A stretch of 64,000 bases of DNA from Latrodectus hesperus. Taxonomy: Eukaryota > Arthropoda > Arachnida > Araneae > Theridiidae. The stretch spans positions 11,202,274 to 11,266,273 of the forward strand of contig CM075862.1 of NCBI GenBank assembly GCA_037975125.1, given 5' to 3'. The notes below the pieces were generated by a model that worked only from the letters and a program-made list of their open reading frames with translations, did no database searches and had not been told where the DNA came from. Below, piece after piece: positions 37,005-48,560 of the stretch. A program made the translations under genes and the position numbers. Position 1 is the stretch's first letter. Each line of letters begins with the position of its first letter.

Positions 37005-38078
37005 CAGTAGAACTTCAATTATCCGAACTCCGTCTATCCGAATCACCGATTATCCGAATTCCTTTCAGAATTTCAGAAAAATAAATTGGACTGAAGAAGA
37101 GAAGGAAATTGAGAAAAGAGAAAAAGCTCAAGAAAAGGAAGGGTAAGAGAAGGGAAAAGATGAGAATAAGGAGAGTCACTTGAGGAATTCAGATACATTC
37201 TTTTGAAAATTTCATAACGCGCAGATGTTAGTGCTGAAGATATTTTGAGTCAGTCCCTGAATTCCAAACTGCAAACGATGTTAAACGTATTGAAAGTGTT
37301 GAGGAAAAAGATGACTTCAATTTCCATTTTGAAGCAGTCACGGGACCATCAGCTAGTGAAGCATTTGCCGGCATTGAAACAGCTTTGAAGTGGACTGAGT
37401 GGGACTGACCACATGCAAATTCTCATTGATCAGCGGATGCGCGACTTGGCTACCCAAAAAAGGAAAAATGCAGTCAAACAGTTTACTCTGATGGAGATGT
37501 TCAGCAAGTAATGAATTTCATTTTTACAACACATACATGCATATACATACTGTATTATTATACAGCGTTAAATACCTTAACTTGTAAAAATATTCCTGTT
37601 GTTGTTGTTGTTACTAATGACACTTGGACAAGCCAAGCTCGCTATGCCTTTTTGGCTATGCGAATTTAAGTCAATTGGGAGCATCTTTCGTTTTAATCAG
37701 AGCACCATGAAGGTGAAAGTACGACTTTGCTCTACACACATGCCATAGAGACCCGTTTATAGGGTAGGCAACCATTCACACATCATTCATACTAGGAAAG
37801 GACAAAGACAGGATAGATAGAGAAAGTACATCCATACCAGAACCGGGATTCGAACGCAGTCAATCACTCTGACCACTAGACAAGTTGGGCGGCTAAAAAT
37901 ATTCCTTTCTCATTTATTTGATTAAAGATTCTTTTTCCTTAAAAGTATGCAGTTTTTTCCCGCATAACAATAATTAATTAAAATGGACCCTTTTTTCCGA
38001 AAAAATCTAATCAACTCAATTTTTGAATATTCAAATGGGGTCCAATCGCAATTGATTCGGATAATTGGAATTCTACTG
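37005..38078 (+). mobile_element. Tigger/pogo-type transposon remnant with nested SINE
   Basis: The left end CAGTAGAACTTCAATTATCC and the right end, read in reverse complement, CAGTAGAATTCCAATTATCC, are a near-perfect inverted pair typical of pogo/Tigger. The interior keeps fragments of a transposase tail (VEEKDDFNFHFEA, LIDQRMRDLATQKRKN, LMEMFSK) but no DDE domain. A SINE (37594-37895) has inserted into it. No TA target duplication is obvious, so the edges may have decayed. Confidence 0.8.
37594..37895 (-). mobile_element. Mosaic tRNA-derived SINE with CAA tail
   Basis: On the minus strand the head reads AACTTGTCTAGTGGTCAGAG (A box) and CGTTCGAATCCCGGTTCT (B box), then a body with CTATCCTGTCTTTGTCCTTT. 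It then switches to the 3' module GAGCAAAGTCGTACTTTCAC ... GGCTTGTCCAAGTGTC ending in (CAA)n, which in other copies follows a different head. It is nested in the Tigger remnant. Confidence 0.85.
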
Positions 38079-38407
38079 TTTTTTTTTATCCCCGGGATCT
38101 AAGACCTTTTCCTTCCCTCGTGTGTCCTACAGTGTTATCGATAGAGTTGGAGCAACAACTATATTGTTTTATTACCTGTTTAACTACTCGTTAAACATAT
38201 CTACTAATTTAAACTAATTTTCAAATGGTATGTGGTTCAGTTTAGTACTTCAGACAGGTTTAGCTCTTCAGGGCCGTTGTTGTTAAGGTGTGCCTTAATA
38301 CTTCTTGAAACATTTAGTAAATATATTTGCAATGGCAGCAACTGTGTTATACGCTTATCACGACTTTTGAAAGCCAGTTTTAGCGACAGGTTCAGTGAAT
38401 GTATTTC

Positions 38408-38685
38408 TATTATCCAAATTTGGCACAGATGCCGTATAATTTAGGATGCCAAATTCTAAATTTTTTTGGAGATGAAGAAATGTTGCCAAGATGACGTATT
38501 GTGACGAGCGTGATGATGTAAATATTGGGTTGTCAAAATAGAAATTTAGGCATAATTCTTAAAGGTTTCGCTATCTATGACGAAATAAAAACCAGGTTGC
38601 CAGATATATAAGAAAATCCGACAAAAAGTTCACCAAATTCAGTATTTGGCATCTGGATTATACGGCATCTATGCCACACATTTAA
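38408..38685 (+). mobile_element. MITE, single copy
   Basis: Terminal inverted repeats of about 40 bp: ATTTGGCACAGATGCCGTAT on the left, and on the right a reverse complement starting TGTGGCATAGATGCCGTATA. The interior matches each half of the dimer at 14870-15335 (GAAGAAATGTTGCCAAGATG, ATATATAAGAAAATCCG). No coding sequence. 38690-39620 is AT-rich sequence with no other feature. Confidence 0.85.
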
Positions 38686-39627
38686 GTTTAAAATATATCA
38701 AATCTGTATTAATACGATATAAACTTTCATTAATCTAGATCCTATTAAACCAGACTTTGCTTAATTCGGAGAGATTTACATACATACATATGTATAATAC
38801 ATACAAATTGCATTAATAAAAGGTGAGCGCAATACATTTCATTGAAGTTGGAGTGATGTTGACCTTGGATCTCCGTTCATCAATTGTTCAAGAGATGACC
38901 ACTAAACCAAGACAACAAATAATCCGTAGTTTGTTCCTACCAGTGTCAAGTGAGGTTGGTGGAGATGAATCTGGACTATCACGTTCAAAGTAGTTTTTCA
39001 AAGATGTTTTTTGCAACATCAGAGGAAAATTAAATTAAATATAAATTGTAATAATGCATGTATATGCATGTAAACTATACTTAATTATCTTTTATGCAGT
39101 TTTATATATCTTTCTCTTGAATTCAAGATACAATTTTTACTGTGTGCATTAGTTTGTTTATTTTCTGAGCTCAATTTATAAGTTTTTTTTTATTTAATCT
39201 GTAATTTCATTAATTCGAACGAGAATCTCGTGTTATTCCGGATTAAAGAGGTTCTACAGTAGTTAACTTTTATTAAAGAAGTTTTATTAACTGCAAAAAT
39301 TAATAAACTGAATTTTAAAGTAGTAATAAAGGTTAAAGTAATTTACTCAAATTGAGATTGTGTTATTGTAGGAGTAACATGTCAAAAACTTTTAATATTA
39401 AATAAATAGAAAGAAAATGAAAATTGTATACATATGTAATAATGCAATAAATAGTTTACATATGCAGTTAAAAAAGTAGTAAATAGCTTTACATATGCAG
39501 TTAAAAAAACAAATTTCAAAGTCGAAATACAAAAATTATTATGGATATTTATAGTCAACAAATGTGGATGGAAAATTATTAACAATGAATAAAACAAAAC
39601 AGTTTTTTTTCTTTTTTATAATGAGCG

Positions 39628-39808
39628 AACTGATGGTATCCTATATAGCGGACCACCCAGTGGGTGTGCCATCTTCACCCAAAAAGTGAAGTGATAAAGG
39701 AAGACAAATACAAAGAGAGAAAGAAACACCCATGCCCCAACTAGGATTCGAAAAAGGGATCTACTGCTTGGAAGTTAGTGATGCTAACCTCTACCACATC
39801 GGTCGGCA
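39628..39808 (-). mobile_element. tRNA-derived SINE copy
   Basis: Minus strand: CCGACCGATGTGGTAGAGGT (A-box region), TTTTTCGAATCCTAGTTGGG (B box), then body sequence with a rich GTTTCTTTCTCTC. It resembles 18374-18626. Confidence 0.7.
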
Positions 39809-40241
39809 CAAAACAAAACAGTATATTACAATACAAGTCCCCTTATGATACAGTTTAGAATTTAAAATGGAGATTATCCAGATTAAGTTCATCATATTAA
39901 CAAGTTTAGGTGGATTGGTTATGTGAGCAATGGGAAACGGGGTGAATTTTTTTTATTCAAAAGGAGCACCCATGCACAAATCTCCAATTAATAACTGATC
40001 AAATTTTTGACTAATAATTGTTAGTCATAAAATAATTGAAGATCAGATATGCTTAGATTCTTATCAGTTCTAAGGTGATCCAAAGTTTCAGACCATACAG
40101 CTCAATCGGTATCCGCAATCATGGCATGGCAGTTTTGCTAGTCCAGTAAGGCATGAATAGGCATCAGATTTCTTCGACAACCATAACGCTTTCATTTATT
40201 GAATTTAGGCAGTGCTTCTTTAAAAACTTAATTCTTGATTG

Positions 40242-40243
<2 letters not shown>

Positions 40244-40313
<70 letters not shown>
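40244..40313. repeat. (AT)n microsatellite adjoining a SINE head
   Basis: Perfect AT repeat ending directly at the tRNA-like head of the foldback SINE. Confidence 0.96.
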
Positions 40314-40315
<2 letters not shown>

Positions 40316-40317
<2 letters not shown>

Positions 40318-40545
40318 GGCCGTGGTAGCCTAGTGGTTAAGGTTTCGGCATTTTATCCGGAAGGGCGAAGTTCAATTCCTAATACCGCCAAGTCCCACCG
40401 AGTACGTAGTAACTGTTCAATGTCACCGATCACAGGACTTTCGATTCTTCAGATTTAACGAGCACGTATATCGCATGCATTCGGTGAGTCTTTGGCGGCA
40501 TTGGGAATCGAGCCCCGAACTTCCGGATGGAAGACGACGATAAAT
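40316..40545 (+). mobile_element. Foldback tRNA-derived SINE
   Basis: The plus-strand head GGCCGTGGTAGCCTAGTGGT (A box) is followed by GCGAAGTTCAATTCCTAATA (B box). About 100 bp later TTTGGCGGCATTGGGAATCG and GAACTTCCGGATGGAAGACG repeat the B-box region in reverse complement (arms about 40342-40393 and 40492-40538). A transcript would form a long hairpin. Confidence 0.75.
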
Positions 40546-40682
40546 TTATAAAATTAACATTAAAAATGATCACCCTTAATTATTTTTTCATAAAATGGCA
40601 ATTTTTATTTGTAAGGAATTTAAATTTAAATATTTTGGATCCAGTTTCTCACATTCTATCAATTCATCCTGATGAGTAACCA

Positions 40683-41510
40683 ACGGGAAACCCGGTGACG
40701 TAGCGTTTCCTACGGCTAAGGTTCAATCCTCGGGTTAGGCAAGGTCGACTCAGCCCTTCATCCCTTCAGTGGGTCGATAAAACTGACTGTCAAGCATGTT
40801 TTTAAACAAAACATTGGATGCTTCACGTAAGGTTGATCGAGACGTATATCTCGGATCCCCGGGCCATGAAAACAGATATAGACGCTGCAGACCTTGGTGC
40901 CTTATCTCAGGCAATGCTGGGTGGACTTATATTACCTGAGCTTATAAATTGTTATCTTGTGGCTGAAAAGACACGAGAAGTAACAATCCTTTCTGCATCT
41001 ACAGGTGATGCCTCTGAAGTTGACCTTGCTGAAAAAGACAAGTGAACTCAGAGGCTGTCTTGTAAAGGGGCAGTAATGAATCCTTCACTTGAGGTAGAAA
41101 TGACCTCCAAACCATCTTCTGGTGAAAGTCAGGAAGCTATCCCTAGTATGACTGACTCTCTGACCAGATGGGACTATTTCAGCAAGACCCTATCTGCTGG
41201 AAATGTCATACGCAAGAGGAAACGGCAGAGCATATCATTTACGAATACGAGGCTCTTGCCCTCCCTAGATTAACCTCTTTAGGCATCATCCATACTAGAG
41301 AGTTACACCTAGACTCCATTAAAGGGTTATCGGACTTTATTAATAAAGTGGGTGACCCGAGCAACTGGAACTAGGAAACATTGGGTTTGAAGTTAATGGT
41401 ACAAAATGCTGATAAAAGCAGAGGTGCCCAATGACATACAAACCCAATTCTAAGAAGAAGAAGAAGAAGACCTTGGTGCCTATATGAGTTGTCATGCCAC
41501 TGAGTTTAGT
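40683..41510 (+). mobile_element. SINE of the 7002 family, split by a LINE insertion
   Basis: The 5' part (GAGGTTCAATCC-like box B region, CATCCCTTCAGTGGGTCGAT) runs to 40902 and the 3' part resumes at 41468 (TATATGAGTTGTCATGCCAC). The join is duplicated on both sides of the LINE fragment, which shows it is the secondary insertion. Confidence 0.8.
40889..41481 (+). mobile_element. 5'-truncated LINE 3' end with 14-bp target duplication
   Basis: AGACCTTGGTGCCT occurs at 40889-40902 and 41468-41481. Between them, 41168-41374 encodes the C-terminal zinc knuckle region of a non-LTR reverse transcriptase (CWKCHTQEETAEHII, then LHLDSIKGLSDFINKVGD), followed by a 3' tail ending in (AAG)n at 41450-41467. 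The last knuckle Cys is replaced by Tyr. It is a typical target-primed insertion, truncated at its 5' end. Confidence 0.8.
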
Positions 41511-41870
41511 TTAATAACCAATGAAACATTTGAAGTACTCATTCAATTTTATTAAGTTAACAGTATTAAGTATGCATAAATAAGATTTAGATGTAAATAT
41601 CAACAGGTTATTGATACTAATTCAATTCGTACCTGGATTCCAAATATTACATGTTAAAAGACACTTATTCCTTGTCTTAAGGGTAAAAATAAACTTAAAT
41701 ATTACTTACATTTCGATACATTTCCTCTTCCAAGAATTTTAAACCCTGTTAAAAATATCTCATAACACATTTACGCCACAAAAGTAACTATCTCACAAAC
41801 TATTCTTTCTCGGAAAAAGTAAAAATATCACGAGTTGTATAAAAAATTTGAAAGCTTGATGCAAACATAC

Positions 41871-41961
41871 TTCCTTCGTCTTGTACTGAGTGTCCTCAAG
41901 TCTTGGACATAATTGAGTCTCGGCGGTTTCAAACTGATGATGATGTCTCCTTCAATCAATT
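41871..41961 (-). CDS. tld: Tolloid-like exon: propeptide with aspartate switch
   Basis: Most upstream exon I can place. It has a clean acceptor (tttatttcag) and a GTATGT donor. It reads LIEGDIIISLKPPRLNY followed by DLRTLSTRRRK. The (F/L)xGD motif is the aspartate switch of astacin propeptides, whose Asp occupies the active-site zinc and keeps the zymogen latent. It enters in phase 1 and leaves in phase 2, which matches the next exon exactly. Placement rests on this motif, splice sites and phase, because the propeptide is poorly conserved. The exon for the signal peptide should lie at higher coordinates and was not recognised. Confidence 0.75.
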
Positions 41962-42226
41962 CTGAAATAAAGAGAAATAAAACATCAAAAAATAATTATA
42001 CGTTACAAAATGCATACATAAGAAAACATAAAAATTTTCATTTTAAATTATTTTTAATTTATACATATTACTTCTCGAATAAATATAATAGAATTTATTG
42101 ATATAAAAATACAGTATTTTATCTGAAATATAAGTATGGCATGACATGCATTCTAGTGAAAAAACAGCAGAAATATTACAAAAACCCGGAATATTTCTTG
42201 CAATTTTTTAATTGTTAATGTCAACT

Positions 42227-42715
42227 ATTAAGCGAAATAAAACAAAATAATAATTATTTTAAAGATTCGGAAAAGTAAAGTAATTTTTATAAATGTTAAA
42301 ACATTTTTATTTCTCCAAAGAAATTCGTCATATTTTCCATAAATGTATTTATGATGTTCAATTACAGGCAATTTCGAAAGTATTTCAACTATAGACCTTT
42401 TCAAATTTTTATGATCTTCATTAGAAAACTTTGAAAAAGTGCGTTATAATTCAATTGACCAGTGAATTTTAGCTTTTAAGCAAAATAGAACAAAATAATG
42501 CATATTTTAAAGAGGCGAAAAAGAGAGGAAAATAATCATTGACTGTTAAAATATTTTTGTTTCTCTAAAAAAAAATTCGGCATATTTTTGAAAAATGTAT
42601 TTATGATGTTCAAATGCAGGCAATTTAAAAAAAATTTCAACCATAGACAACTTTTTCAAATTTTTATGTTCTTTTAGGAATTACAAACTTTGAAAAAGAG
42701 CTTTATCTCTGAACA
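42227..42715. repeat. Degenerate tandem duplication, about 248-bp unit
   Basis: Two consecutive copies share AACAAAATAAT (42241, 42489), TGTATTTATGATGTTCAA, CAGGCAATTT and TTTTTCAAATTTTTATG in order. It lies upstream of the first visible protease exon. No coding sense. Confidence 0.8.
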
Positions 42716-42957
42716 CCGAAAAAATAAAAAATAAAAATCTTTTGTCACGTTAACCTATTGAATCTACTTATAAAATTATAAAATAATGTTTATTTTATTG
42801 AAATTATTATATTTAAATAAATAAATATTGGGGACATTTTCATTTCTTTCTTAGAAGTTAAGAAGTGGAAAGGAAGTTTGCAAACAAGATAAAATTTGGC
42901 AATAAATACAAGTTCATAAATTAATTAGTTAAACTTGATTCGTGGGTATAAAAAAGC

Positions 42958-43350
<393 letters not shown>

Positions 43351-43659
43351 CTCGCCCTTAATCACAAAGAAACATGCACAATAAAATCATATAAATCAAT
43401 AAAAAAAATATACATTAAGAAATTAGAAACGTTCAAGCCATCCACACAATATTTACATTAACATGATATAATCTAATACAATTTTAATCCACATAATGGT
43501 AAAAGTTCCTTTAATTTAAACTTAGATAAAGATTTTGTAAACATATCAGCAATTTGTAGGTTAGATGAAATATAGTAAACTTTTATATCATGACAATTCA
43601 AGATATGTTGAATAAATTTTAATTTAATGTCTATATGTTTTAATCGACCTTTGTTGTTT

Positions 43660-45987
43660 TCATTTGTTTACACACTTAATACAAGATTGATTATCTTCAA
43701 AAATCATGATTTCTTTAATATCAGTTAATTCCAAAATAATGTTTTTCAACCACAATGCATCTTGAATGGCTTTACTTAGGGCAATAATTTCTGCTTCTGT
43801 AGAAGATAAAGCAATACAATTTTGTTTTCGACAAGACCAAGATATTGGACAATTATTAAACATAATTATGTTACCAGAAATGGATTTTCTGTCATTTGAG
43901 TTTGCACCCCAGTTAGCATCTGCATAGATATTTAAGCATGAATTTTTATCCACTCATGCCATTAGTATTCTTCCACCTTTTGACTGACGAATAAAAATGC
44001 ATTGTTCACTATTTAATGGTTTAAAGTTTAATTTGATAATGAAATTTAAAAATTTTACATACCATTGACGAGGTGACTGCTTAAGTCCGTATAAGCTTTT
44101 CTTTAACCGGCACTTCCTGCCACTATTATCATCATATCCTTCTGGTTGATCCACGTAAATAATTTCTTTTAATTCACCATTGAGAAATGCAGTTTTAACA
44201 TCCAGTGAATAAACTTTTAAATTTTCTTGAAGAATAATAGTAAACACTATACGTAATGCAGGAATACTGATAACTGGTGAAAATGTTTTATCATAATCCA
44301 CTCCTTCTCTTTGCATAAAACCACGAGCAACAAGTCGAGCCTTATATTTTCCATCTCGTTTTTCGCGTAGAACCCATTTGCATGAAATTGGACGTTTCCC
44401 ATGTGGTAATTCTTCAAGACACCAAACTTCGTTATTTTCCATGGACTGCATTTCTTCATCCATTGCTTTCTTCCAAAGATTATGTTCTTCCTCTGGCAGT
44501 GCAGATAAATCTTTAAACGACAACGAATCTTCAAAAATTACCATTGCTTCATAAACTTCTGGTTCAGGATATTTAACTGGTGGTTTCTTTTGCCTTTGTG
44601 GTCTTTCCAAAATTTCTTCTGTAGTAATTGTTTCAGTAATATTTTCTTCAACATCATCTTCATTTTCCGAAATAATGGAATCCACATTCAGAATATTTTT
44701 ATCTTCTAAATCCATTTTTCTTTCTTCGTTAAATACAACGTTCCTTGATATCACTATTCTCTTTGAATCTGGATCCATTAAACGATATCCCATAGTCGAA
44801 TATCCCACAAATATCATTCTGTTTGACTTCTTATCTAACTTCTTCCTTTGAGAAGGAGGAACCAACACGTATGCATCGCATCCAAATACTCGAATGTTTT
44901 GAAGATCGGAATCTTTACCATATTTTAATTTATAAGGAGTACAGTTTTCTATGGATCTACTAGGAATTCTGTTTCTTAGGTATGCAGCAGTTAAAATTGC
45001 AAATCCCCAAAATTTCTTGCTAAGTTTTGCTTCAAATATTAAAGCTCGCCCTTTTTCTAACAATGTACGATTGGCACGCTCAGCAACTCCATTTAAAGGT
45101 GCAGTGTACGGAGGAACTGGATCTATTGTAACACCAAATTTAGTAGCACATTTGATGAGTTCACCACAAACATATTCTTTTGCATTGTCGCACCTAATTT
45201 TCCGTACTGAAGAATTTGCTTTTAAAAGGCATCTTAATTCATTCACAACATCACTTTTTCTTTTCAGCAAACGAACTTCCATAAAACGTGAATAATCATC
45301 AATTAATGTCATAAAATAACGCTCACCTGTAGCCATAGGCGGATCAATAGGGCCACAAACATCTGTGTGAATCAATGTCATAGTTTCGGATGCCCTTCGT
45401 CTGGGACCTTTTCCTATAGGAGAAGCACTTTGTTTGGAAAAAGTACACACATCACAAAATTTATCAAAGGTAGGCAATCCAAGTTCTTTTAAGGCTTTAT
45501 TAGAGGAATGTCCAAGTCTTCTGTGCCATAAATCCAAGTCATTTTCTTTCGCAGTAAGGGAAATTTCACAATTTGGAACAAAATCACAAATATGCTGTCC
45601 ACTATCATCACGATAACCCAAACAAATGTTTTCTTTCTCATTTTCGATTAACACTTTTTTATTTCTAAAGATAACACTATATCCACCTAATTCAATATTC
45701 TTTACAGAAATTAATTCTCCATTGAGTTCAGGAACAAAAAGGACATTTTCTAAAGTTATATCAATTCCATTAGATGTTTTGCCTTTTACACTTCCAATGC
45801 CTTTAACTTCCAGTGCAGTGGAGCGGGATGCACATCGAATAGTTCCTGATGACGGTTTAATGAATGAAAACCAATCTTTCTGAGAGCACATATGGGATGT
45901 TGCCCCGGAATCAATAATGAACTTTTTCGGACTTCCGAAAGTCAAATTGCCAGCAGCAAAAGATAGAGCATGCTTATAGAATATCAT
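43660..45987 (-). pseudogene. Ty1/Copia pol, RT active site deleted, 5' truncated
   Basis: Minus-strand Copia polyprotein. Protease FIIDSGATSHMC comes near the start, then the GAG-pre-integrase domain (LWHRRLGHSS, CDVCTFSKQS) and the integrase DDE core (IHTDVCGPI, IRCDNAKEYV, PLNGVAERANR). Reverse transcriptase begins (KARLVARGFMQREGVDYDKT, DVKTAFLNGEL, KSLYGLKQSPRQWY) and reaches RILMA, then hits TGA at 43954. RNase H continues in the same frame at 43953 (YADANWGANSNDRKS, SSTEAEIIALS). The segment that should carry the YVDD box and RT thumb is missing, so this is an internal deletion. The 5' end stops near 45987 without gag or a 5' LTR; a doubled ATGCTTATAGAATATCAT (45970-46020) marks the break. 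Not functional. Confidence 0.93.
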
Positions 45988-46147
45988 ATATGCTTAAATA
46001 TATGCTTATAGAATATCATAAAATAAGAACTCAGTTCCATAATTTTTATAAAATAACTACTGAAACAGAAACATTTCAATTCATTTGATTTGATTAAAGT
46101 ATTTTCAAAGACTGTAGTTTGTAATTTTTGCTCGACATTTTTAATCT

Positions 46148-46410
46148 CGCTGGCTTAGTGGTTGAGATTCGGGCTCCTAAGCTACAGGTCCGAAATTCGG
46201 TCCTTGGGCAGAGTAACGTCGACTCAGAGCTTCAGTGTGTCGATAAACTGACTACCATGCATGCTTGGGAACTAAACACTGGAGTTTCGTGTTAGGCTGA
46301 CCACCTAAACGGCACATATACTTCATATCCTGGGCTCTACGTGTGTAAAACAGGTATGGGCACTGTATGCCTAGATCCACATGGGCTGTCATGCCACATG
46401 TTTAGGTTTT
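46148..46410 (+). mobile_element. tRNA-derived SINE, 7002 family, well preserved
   Basis: GCTGGCTTAGTGGTTGAGAT (A box), GGTCCGAAATTCGGTCC (B box), GGGAACTAAACACTGGAGTT, GGGCACTGTATGCCTAGATC and GGGCTGTCATGCCACATG run in canonical order. Confidence 0.85.
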
Positions 46411-46720
46411 AAGGGTTCATGCTTGAAAATGGTAATTCATCTAAATGAGGAAAAAAACACAAATCGTTAAATTTTCCAATTAATTATGAGCTGATTGTAT
46501 TCCATGTGTGTATTAAAAATCCACATATCTTCCTTCTCCAATCAAAAGAGTGTATACTCTTTTGCAGGAAAAAATCGAAGCACCAAGAAAGATTTATCCG
46601 ATTGTGTGATGGAATTTCGTAAGGAAAACATCTTGATCGAACATGTAAACATTACAATTTTCATTGCCAATGAACATGAATTGCAGTAGTAGCGCGCATT
46701 TCCGCTGAGCAACGCACAAA

Positions 46721-46965
46721 GTATGTTGTTGTTGTCGTCTTGTGTCAGCTCGGCTGGCGTTATAGGGTGCGCTGCTCCACTTTCCCAACTGAAACATATA
46801 TTGTTGCGGAGTCCGACTTCCTCAGTACACACATGCCATAGGTGCCTTATAGGGTGGGCAACCATTCACAACCCTTTCATACGAGGAAAGGACAAAGACA
46901 GGATAGATAGAGAGAGAAAGTATATCCAGGCACGAACCGAGATTCGAACCCTGGATCTGCCTATT
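46721..46965 (-). mobile_element. tRNA-derived SINE with CAA tail
   Basis: The forward strand starts GTTGTTGTTGTCGTCTTGTG (tail) and ends GAGATTCGAACCCTGGATCT (B box in reverse). The body AAGGACAAAGACAGGATAGA matches 37594-37895, but the tail-proximal module differs (GCTCGGCTGGCGTTATAGGG). Confidence 0.8.
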
Positions 46966-47084
46966 CGCAATTACACAAATTATAAAACCGATATTAGAGG
47001 TGGAAAAAAAATTTTTTTTTTCGTTTTCGACGTAGGGATTCCCTAGAAAAATAATGAGTGATACCATCACGATATCTTTTAAGC

Positions 47085-47420
47085 TTGTATAGGCAACTGG
47101 ATGACTTCGAACGCAGTGGCATTGTGCGAGGAATTAACCGATGAAAGTAAGCCTCTGGACAACCAAGGTGCAAAATTCAAGGCAAGATCGGAGGATTGTT
47201 GAACAAGCCCGACCTGCTTTAACGGTAATACTATGTATTGCCCAACGTACCGCAGCCTCTTCCTCATTGTACCTTCCATTTAACAGCACTTGGCTGAGGA
47301 AGGGCTACGCTCATAACAGCCTTTAAGAGTCTCGACTTTGAGGCAAGATCCCATGACATCGGCGTGATTCTCTGGAGTGGTGTCGCAGCCGATCATCATG
47401 GCTCCCTTCAGACTGGCATC
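47085..47420 (+). pseudogene. Tc1-like transposase N-terminal fragment
   Basis: Conceptual translation in shifting frames gives LDDFERSGIVRGI, then RQDRRIVEQARPAL and AQRTAAS, which resembles the paired helix-turn-helix region of Tc1-like transposases (the DARQDRRIV-type motif). Stops and shifts throughout and no catalytic domain. Surrounding 47430-48460 is featureless AT-rich sequence. Confidence 0.55.
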
Positions 47421-48464
47421 GTATACGGTTCAACAATGAAAACCAGTGCAATATTTTTAATAATAATACCGACGGATGTTTTCAATTGTTTACATGCTTA
47501 TATAAAAGTTAATGTCCATTACCTTATAATTTTGTTTTCTTGGTCTTAGGTGACCTTTAGCTCCTTGGAGGGTAGCTTTTCCACAAAGCATGTTCTGTTT
47601 TGTGGAAAATCTACATTCAAAGAGTTGAAGAACTACATTTAGTGAGAAGGTCACGGCTTGCCGACCACTGGGCTATATATATATAGACGTATCATGACAA
47701 AACAAATTAATGACGATTCTTTAGAAATTATCATATTTTATGTCTCTATATATATCAGGAATACAAGTATTTCTTCCTTTTATTGCAAAAATGTTTTTCA
47801 CGAAACAAAAACAAATTTTTATTAATTCTATTTTTTATAGATAAGAAATCAAATCGATACACCATACAATTAGAAACAATTTTTGCATTGGATTGAAAAC
47901 CATACTTGAAAGTATGTCCGCTGTGGCATGGTTGGTTAGCTAGTTAATCCTGACTAATAAACGTTTGCTTGTTATCAAGATCTCTTTATTGTGTTCGAAC
48001 AGCACTTTGAATAAACGTGACAACATATTTACCACATAAATTGCCCAGAATATAAGGAAACCAACTGTTTTTCTAAAAGATTTACATAATAACTTGTTTG
48101 TATGTTGCAACTGTAAAATAAGTCAACTTTTTTCAGTCATAACAAACTACATTTCAGGAAAAAATACTTTAGGGACCCATTATTCAAAAACTGGTGATTT
48201 TTTCCTTTATTTTTTTCTGCCAAGCATGTTTTTGTACATGTTGGAAGAAACAAGATGGCGCTGAAAACATAACAGTGGCAATCGCAATTAAAATAATTAC
48301 ACAAATTTTACAAATGTGCTTTAAAAGGTAAAAATAAAATTTTTTAAGTGAAGAAAAAATAGATATATCAGCTAGAAGCTCTATTTCAGACATTTTTTGA
48401 AGTAAACCAAACTTTCTAATGTGTTTTCGAGCGTGGATTTGTTTGTCGCTCAACGGTCATTTTT

Positions 48465-48560
48465 TGCACAAGAGGGCTGCTTAGACCGGGTCCTACAGTT
48501 TAAAGTGGATTCCGAACCACTACAACATCCATGCCCAAGGTGGGATTCGAACCCACGAAC
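48465..48560 (-). mobile_element. SINE head fragment
   Basis: GGTGGGATTCGAACCCACGA is a tRNA B box in reverse, and ACTTTAAACTGTAGGACCCG follows it on the minus strand. The A-box side is unclear. 48570-49167 holds nothing else recognisable. Confidence 0.5.
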
